From Myoxocephalus aenaeus (Eukaryota; Chordata; Actinopteri; Perciformes; Cottidae), in assembly GCA_038501785.1 (NCBI GenBank), contig JBAMJR010000196.1, forward strand, positions 440,501 to 504,500: a stretch of 64,000 nt of DNA, read 5' to 3'. The translations under genes and the position numbers were made by a program. The first letter of the stretch is position 1. Each line of letters starts with the position of its first letter. Positions 58,782 through 64,000 of the stretch are shown one piece after another. A model generated the notes under the pieces. It made no database searches. It had not been told where the DNA came from and saw only the letters and a list, made by a program, of their open reading frames with translations.

Positions 58782-60186
58782 CAGTGGTGTATAAAGTACC
58801 CAAAAGCCGTACTTGAGTAAAAGTAAAGATACCTTACTGGAAAATTACTCCAGTAAAAGTAAAAGTCACCTATTAAAATACTACTTGAGTAAAAGTCTTA
58901 AAGTATCTGATATTTTCTGTACTTAAGTATCAAAAGTATTTTTCTGATATAAAATGTACTTAAGTATTGAAAGTAAAAGTACAAGTACATGCTTTTAATA
59001 AAAAAGCAATGGGTCAGAGTTTTGAGAATTATGAAGTTTATTCTTTTAAGTGCTGTGGCCACCGTGACCAAGGACCAGGAGTTGTGTTGATACAATAACT
59101 GGGTTGGCTGGGATCATCCATATATATTATGTTCAACATAATATATTGTACCTAAGTATACTTTTGCATCTACTATGAACTTATCATCATAATTCTCCAA
59201 AAAACAATATGATACTATGAAGGACTTGTAACAGTGTGGTTATAAGTATGCTCATTCCGCCCGCCGTGGGTCTCTTGGTACCGGTCTGTGGGTCTCTTGG
59301 TACCGGTCTGTGGGTCTCTAGGTACCGATCTGTGGGTCTCTTGGTACCGGTCTGTGGGTCTCTTGGTACCGGTCTGTGGGTCTCTTGGTACTGGTCTGTG
59401 GGTCTCTTGGTACCGGTCTGTGGGTCTCTTGGTACCGGGCCACAGAAAGAATGAATGAAACATTTCAATTAAATAAAAAAAAATCAAGGCCGGAAAGATG
59501 TTTTATTGTGAAAAATGACCGCATACATCCGTCTGTGGTAACCTCAGACGGAACCTCTTGACACATGTCAAGATGTTACGTTACTCTAAAAATGAAACGT
59601 AAGTCTGTTACAACTCTGTCGGTGATCTGGAAACCAAGGCAGAGTATCCTGAGATCGCCAAAAAAGCATGAAAACCTGCTTCCATTTCAACATCCTGTCT
59701 TTGTGCAGCGCGTTATAAGTTAAGCAGTAGACTGGACTAAAGGTTTAGTTAGGAGTAGACTGGACATAACGAACACACGTCAGGTGTCGTTGTCTCCCGT
59801 CTCTCCGAGGTCGGACCCGGTCTGTGAAAATATTGTCTTCACGTAACCGGTCCGTGACGCATAAAGGTTTGGGAGCGCTGGACTAGAGGATGCAGAGGGA
59901 AAATGCAAAACATTGTGATTCGCAAAACCTGCTTGGTGGAGTCTGTGTTCCACCACAGTCCCGGATGTTTTTTTTTTCTTTCTAAAGATAGATTGGATTT
60001 TGTAGCGAGTAACGAAGGTTTCAGGAGAAATGTATCGGAGTAAAAGTATCATTTTTCTTTGCAAAATGTAGTGAAGTAAAAGTAAAAGTAAACAGAAATA
60101 TAAATAGTAAAGTAGAGTACAGATATCCCAAAAAACTACTTAAGTACAGTAACGAAGTATTTCTACTTCGTTACTATACACCACTG
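58782..60186. mobile_element. hAT-type element in LINE A 3' UTR, 8-bp target duplication
   Basis: The ends are CAGTGGTGTATAAAGTACCC and the inverse (TTCGTTACTATACACCACTG), flanked by TTTATATG on both sides (58774-58781 and 60187-60194). It is 1405 bp with no transposase. Near both ends it has the AGTAAAAGTA and ACTTAAGTA words typical of a very common teleost hAT family. A related fragment lies inverted at 22077-22175. Confidence 0.93.
59266..59440. repeat. 22-bp minisatellite inside the hAT
   Basis: About eight copies of a 22-bp unit (GTGGGTCTCTTGGTACCGGT and CT). Frames on both strands stay open through it because the unit lacks stops in several frames. Confidence 0.93.
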
Positions 60187-60387
60187 TTTATATGTTTATA
60201 TGTTATATGTTGTCTATTTTTTACTTTTTTAAATGTTGCACTATTCACTTTTAGAAACATAATTTCAGGTCCTCTGTATGTTTGCACAATATGGAAGAAG
60301 TGACAAATAAAACTGACTTTGACTTTTGACTTTGATGTGGACACATGGCACTGAAGGCCTAGGTTGAAAACGCACGGCCCGCCACTG

Positions 60388-60391
<4 letters not shown>

Positions 60392-60448
<57 letters not shown>
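60392..60448. repeat. (TA)n microsatellite
   Basis: About 28 AT/TA units directly after the right terminus of the outer transposon. Confidence 0.97.
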
Positions 60449-60450
<2 letters not shown>

Positions 60451-60643
60451 TATATATCATGTGTGTATTAATCACCTGATTACTCGCCCAGATACTCGCC
60501 CAGATACCTGTTTCCTAAATGGCGTTAGAGATGGGTGGCCAACTAAAGAGCAAAAATGTAATAAAACATCCAAAAAGGTTCTGAAAACTCCTGTGCAGCG
60601 TTATATGGTTCTACTGAGAACCATTTTATACCATTATATATAT

Positions 60644-60840
60644 GGGGGTGATTGTGGCTCGGTGGTTAGCATGCCCGTCCTTCAATCAGAGGGTCGGTGG
60701 TTCAAGCCCCGGCCCCGCTAGTCCCTGTGTCCCTGAGCAAGACACTTAACCCCTAATTGCTCCCCGTTGCTGTGTCTACGGTGTATAGAGCAAAAATTAA
60801 GTTGCTTTGGATAAAAGCATCAGCTAAATGTAGTGTAATA
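60644..60840 (+). mobile_element. tRNA-derived SINE
   Basis: The tRNA-like head has a Pol III A box (TGGCTCGGTGG, 60655-60665) and a B box (GGTTCAAGCCC, 60699-60709) at normal spacing. The body CCCTGTGTCCCTGAGCAAGA and CACTTAACCCCTAATTGCTC and the tail GCTTTGGATAAAAGCATCAG are typical of teleost tRNA-SINEs. The 3' end is a TGTAGTGTAATA tail. It is inserted at the edge of the 55-bp minisatellite. It is not a functional tRNA gene. Confidence 0.92.
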
Positions 60841-61345
60841 TTCCAAGGGTTTAATCTAGAACCCACCCAGGGGATCCTCTAAGAACCATTTTACATTCCA
60901 AGGGTTTAATCTAGAACCCACCCAGGGAATCCACTAAGAACCCTTTTAAATTCCAAGGGTTTAATCTAGAACCCAGTCATGGGGATCTACTGAGAACCCT
61001 TTTATATTCAAAGGGTTTAATCTAGAACCCACCCAGGGGATCCAACAAGAACCCTTTTAAATTCCAAGGGTTTAATCTAGAACCCACCCAGGGGATCCAA
61101 CAAGAACCCTTTTAAATTCCAAGGGTTTAATCTAGAACCCACCCAGGGGATCCTCTAAGAACCATTTTACATTCCAAGGGTTTAATCTAGAACCCACCCA
61201 GGGAATCCACTAAGAACCCTTTTAAATTCCAACGGTTTAATCTAGAACCCAGTCATGGGGATCTACTGAGAACCCTTTTAGATTCCAAGGGTTTAATCTA
61301 GAACCCACCCAGGGGATCCAACAAGAACCTTTTTTATATTCCAAG
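60841..61345. repeat. 55-bp minisatellite with five-unit higher-order repeat
   Basis: About nine units of 55 bp contain CCAAGGGTTTAATCTAGAAC and then CCACCCAGGGGATCC-like sequence. Variants occur in the order A-B-C-D-D-A-B-C-D. The A type has CCTCTAAGAACCATTTTACA and the C type has CAGTCATGGGGATCTACTGA. The second A lies about 276 bp after the first, so a five-unit block was duplicated recently. Confidence 0.9.
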
Positions 61346-62900
61346 GGTTACATCTGGAACCTCAAAGGGCCGATGCGGTGTAGCTCAACCCACAACAATC
61401 ATGGTTCTGAAAGCACGTAATAATTATTGGATGCCTGGTGTAGCCTCCGGAAGAAGAACTTAGTCAAACAACTTCTCTCGTTCTCTGAATTTATTTTCCT
61501 TGATCACAAGGAAAGTAATAAGTGCTGCAATCGCGATAGCAGGGAGTCGTCCAGTCAACATGCAGGTTGACCGTCCAAAACAACACCCTGAACAGCCGGA
61601 AGTTCGGATCTTTAATACACGGTTTTCCGTCACTAACATCTAACATTTCTATTGGCTCTAATTTGTCTAAGAGGAGGAGAATCGTGTCCTCATCTTTTCT
61701 CACAAGGCTGGAACGTGCAACGACCAGTCTGCTTCCCTAATGTCAATATACTGATAAACAGGTGTGAGTGTTGTAGTGCTTCTCACAGAAACTTCTCACA
61801 GACAGTATCTGTTAAACTGACCTTCCACAACCTGAACTCTAATAGACATAAGAATAATGAAATGCAGAATATCTACAGAATATAATGATTTATATTATCA
61901 GTTCACAATCACAGTTTTTCCTTGAAGAACCCTTTTCAACTTTGGTGCAGTTTCACCTCGTCCGACAATTTAAATAACTTTACAGAACCGACAATCGTGC
62001 CCACATTACGCAGTGATTTGTCGGCTGTGTGGAGATGTGGAAATAGGCAGTTGATCACTATTCAAAGTGGACTAACGGACTGAAACACCACGAATGTCTA
62101 CGAAAAGCAACATATCCTCAAACAACGGTTATTATGATATCCTACGAAAAGTTGCGTACTTCTTATTTTTCACGAGTTTTCCTACGAAGGTCCAGCTACA
62201 CGTGTTCCGCTCATTACATGAATACAGTCTTCTCAAAATGAGGAGGTTGCTTACGAAGTGCGCAAATCTCGTGACAGAAACATCAACATTGACTTCTCGT
62301 TTAGCTCGAGCATCGAACATCAGTCTCCTGGATAAAAGATTGCTGTTTCTTAGACGCGACCACCTCCTCTTCCTTTCCGCCCTGTGAGGGATTTACAGGA
62401 CTTGATATGTTCTCGTTCAACATTACGCGGATAACTATTAGTTTGAAGCATACTGAGGCCTAAACAGAGTCTATTGGGGCAGTTTAGGGTTAAATTAGCT
62501 GCTGTAGTTTTAACCAACTTCAGATGATTGTTTAAATCCAGTTTTTTTGTCATCTAATTTGAACAAATCCAGAAACTAGACTTTTTCTTTTCCTCTTAAA
62601 TTGTTGAAAAAAAAAATCTCTTTTCATCGCCAACATCCTGTTTTCAAAAGTAAAAAACATTGAGTTTCACAAGCTGGGTGCTTTCAAATTGCCTTTTTCA
62701 TTATGACTGAAGAGACGGAGGTCTTTCCTGCTCCTTCTCTGACACATTAAAAGCCTAAACTGTTATTATTTATGGACAGACAGGCTGGTGTGTGGCGACG
62801 GTGGGTTAGCTTGGGTTATGCAGTCGTGCAACCTGCTGTTGGTGGCGATTCAAAGAAGAAGACAAAAAAGCCCAAATTACTCCACTGTTACACTTAAATC
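61346..62900. other. No gene; possible solo LTR and unidentified DNA
   Basis: 61370-61912 interrupts minisatellite-like sequence. On the minus strand it has an AATAAATTCAGAG word near 61485 and a GTGTAGCTCAACCCACAACA-like left end, which could be an LTR, but no target duplication was confirmed. 62080-62330 has repeated CTACGAAAAG/CTACGAAGG words and a 97-codon frame without recognisable similarity. Confidence 0.35.
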
Positions 62901-64000
62901 TCAGCGGCACATGTGCGCCGTTTATTTTTCGGGCCGCTGAAGGTGATGATTTAAGCTGTCATGTTGCCGAGCGGTTTAACAATGGTTTTATAATAATATT
63001 TCAGAAAACTCCCAAAAACATCCTGGACTGGGCCTGTAAAGTGCTTTAGTGTTTGTGCCTTTTGTGTGCGGCTCAGCGAAGGTAACGATTTAATCTGACA
63101 TATTTCGGAGCAGCAGAATAATAATATTTCAGCGTGGTCTTTCTTAATAGCACGGGGAGAACAAAAGGCTGCAGGCCATTCATCCGGCTGACGGCTTACT
63201 TTGACACCGGCTGCTCCGAGGCTCGGCGGGGCTCGGCGGGAGGAGTCAGAGTTTTTTTTTTTTTAGACGAGCTGCTACTCAGACGCTCTGACAGGGAAAC
63301 ATTAGCTCGTCCTAGCGGAGGTCACAAGCTCGTGGTGCAAAGCACTGAATCCCTTTCCATCCCCGAGTGCCTGAAAATGTGGTCGTGACCTGTGGCCACG
63401 GAGCCTCCAGTCCTCTGGAGAGCAGCCGTGTTGCGCATGCTGGCGCTACTTTTTTTTCTAGCAATTTTTTTATTTTTAAATATTTACCCTCACTTTTCCG
63501 ATACTAAAAAAGTTTAACCCTGCAGTGTGTTTACACACACACAACAAAAAAAACTAAAAAGGAATAAAATGGGAAATGAAGGAATGAAGGTTGGGTGGAG
63601 GAAGAGGATACCTTCATGTGTTTAAGAATTAAAAAAATGGAACATTAGTTCAGAGACAAATTATATTTTTGTGATGAAAAGGGTTATTTCAGGTGTTTTG
63701 TGTGAATGGAGTCTTCGGTGTTTTTTCCGAGGGAGAAGCTAATGATTCAAACTTGAGGTGTAGGTGCAGTTTAATAACAGCAGAATAATAATATTTTAGC
63801 TCGCTCTTTCATAATACCTCCAGCAGCAAGCGCGAGCGAGAAAGAGTCGGGCCATTCATGCTGCATGATGGGTACCATGTTTTTCACTTTGACACAACAC
63901 ATACACACGTACATTAATGTAAGCTCTTCATAAGAAAAGGCTAACACGTGCTAACACATGCTAACACACGCGTATTCTAAAGGGCTGTCATTCTGTGCGT
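62901..64000. other. No gene; three related AT-rich blocks, candidate conserved noncoding DNA
   Basis: ATAATAATATTT-centred blocks occur at about 62940-63010, 63065-63180 and 63740-63870. The last two also share a GGCCATTCAT word. Between them lie GC-rich and T-run sequences. The apparent frame at 63134-63388 is not supported by any known family. Confidence 0.4.

Larger units (their letters stand above)
54060..60335 (+). mobile_element. CR1/Rex1-group LINE (A), split by LINE B and by a hAT
   Basis: Pieces: 54060-54700 (endonuclease N-terminal half), 56357-58781 (rest of endonuclease, reverse transcriptase, start of 3' UTR) and 60187-60335 (end of 3' UTR with GACAAATAAAACTGACTTTG and a TGACTTT tail). 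Removing the two inserts gives one coherent element. The 3' UTR has a short TTGCACTATGTTTATATG repeat (58550-58770). The 5' end is truncated or unrecognised before 54060. CR1/Rex1 group is my assignment from protein style and tail type. Confidence 0.85.
50248..60387. mobile_element. Candidate outer DNA transposon with CAGTGGCGG termini enclosing a nest
   Basis: The left terminus reads CAGTGGCGGCTGGTGG (50248) and the right terminus, inverted, reads CAGTGGCGGGCCGTGCG (ending 60387). Both are flanked by TA-rich DNA. Only the first about 540 bp and the last about 50 bp seem to belong to this element. Everything between belongs to later insertions. CAGTG termini suit hAT-like elements. The flanking duplication cannot be read because of the TA tract, and the two ends might come from separate copies. 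Confidence 0.45.

Noticed and set aside
59187..59487. Repeat-containing frames on the minus and plus strands
   Set aside because: They come from a 22-bp minisatellite within a hAT element.

Overview
This window looks like teleost fish nuclear DNA, probably from an intergenic desert. I find no intact host protein-coding gene and no canonical tRNA or rRNA gene. The evidence for a teleost is the mix of repeats: a nearly full-length L2-type LINE with an esterase-type ORF1, Rex1/CR1-group LINEs with pentanucleotide or TGACTTT tails, Tx1/L1 remnants, Tc1, hAT and piggyBac derivatives, a tRNA-derived SINE, an endogenous retrovirus with an epsilon/gamma-like layout, and very abundant micro- and minisatellites. 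The only host-gene sequence recognised is a fragment of ribosomal protein S2 (RPS2) cDNA, and it lies inside the retrovirus.

Layout. 1-2.6 kb: a 43-bp minisatellite, a common teleost interspersed repeat and a perfect 42-bp duplication. 2.6-7.7 kb: an L2 LINE with one ORF1 frameshift and one ORF2 nonsense codon. 7.7-9.6 kb: single-copy DNA with a CA microsatellite. 9.6-18.4 kb: a piggyBac-like element split by a complete minus-strand provirus (9871-17865). The provirus has two LTRs, a GAAG target duplication, a tRNA-Leu-type primer site, gag, a protease scrap, the integrase C-terminus, the RPS2 fragment and a broken env. RT and RNase H are gone, and a Tc1 remnant sits inside. 18.5-22.1 kb: a hAT MITE and two head-to-tail piggyBac-like copies, one carrying a 188-bp tandem array and a solo LTR.

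22-34 kb: AT-rich single-copy DNA, two complex minisatellites, a Tx1/L1 LINE remnant (minus strand), and a pair of pyrimidine/purine minisatellites in inverted orientation around about 0.9 kb of single-copy DNA. 34.6-37.5 kb: minisatellites interrupted by a hAT element and by an 86-bp L2 tail. 38-50 kb: MITEs, a second copy of the same hAT family in inverse orientation, microsatellites, and GC-balanced stretches that look like conserved noncoding DNA (candidates only).

50.2-60.4 kb: a transposon nest. An outer DNA transposon with CAGTGGCGG termini appears to hold a short-TIR element, a piggyBac copy with two recognisable transposase exons, and a Rex1/CR1-group LINE. That LINE is itself split by another LINE in its endonuclease and by a hAT in its 3' UTR. 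60.6-61.3 kb: a tRNA-derived SINE in a 55-bp minisatellite. 61.4-64 kb: single-copy DNA with three related AT-rich blocks near the right edge.

The coding sequences do not form a pathway; each belongs to a mobile element. Apparent open frames in the minisatellites (for example 44.1-44.6 kb and 59.2-59.5 kb) arise because the repeat period is a multiple of three or lacks stops. The most unusual object is the provirus: a cellular RPS2 fragment sits exactly between the integrase stop and the env leader, and the env surface region carries an immunoglobulin V-like motif.
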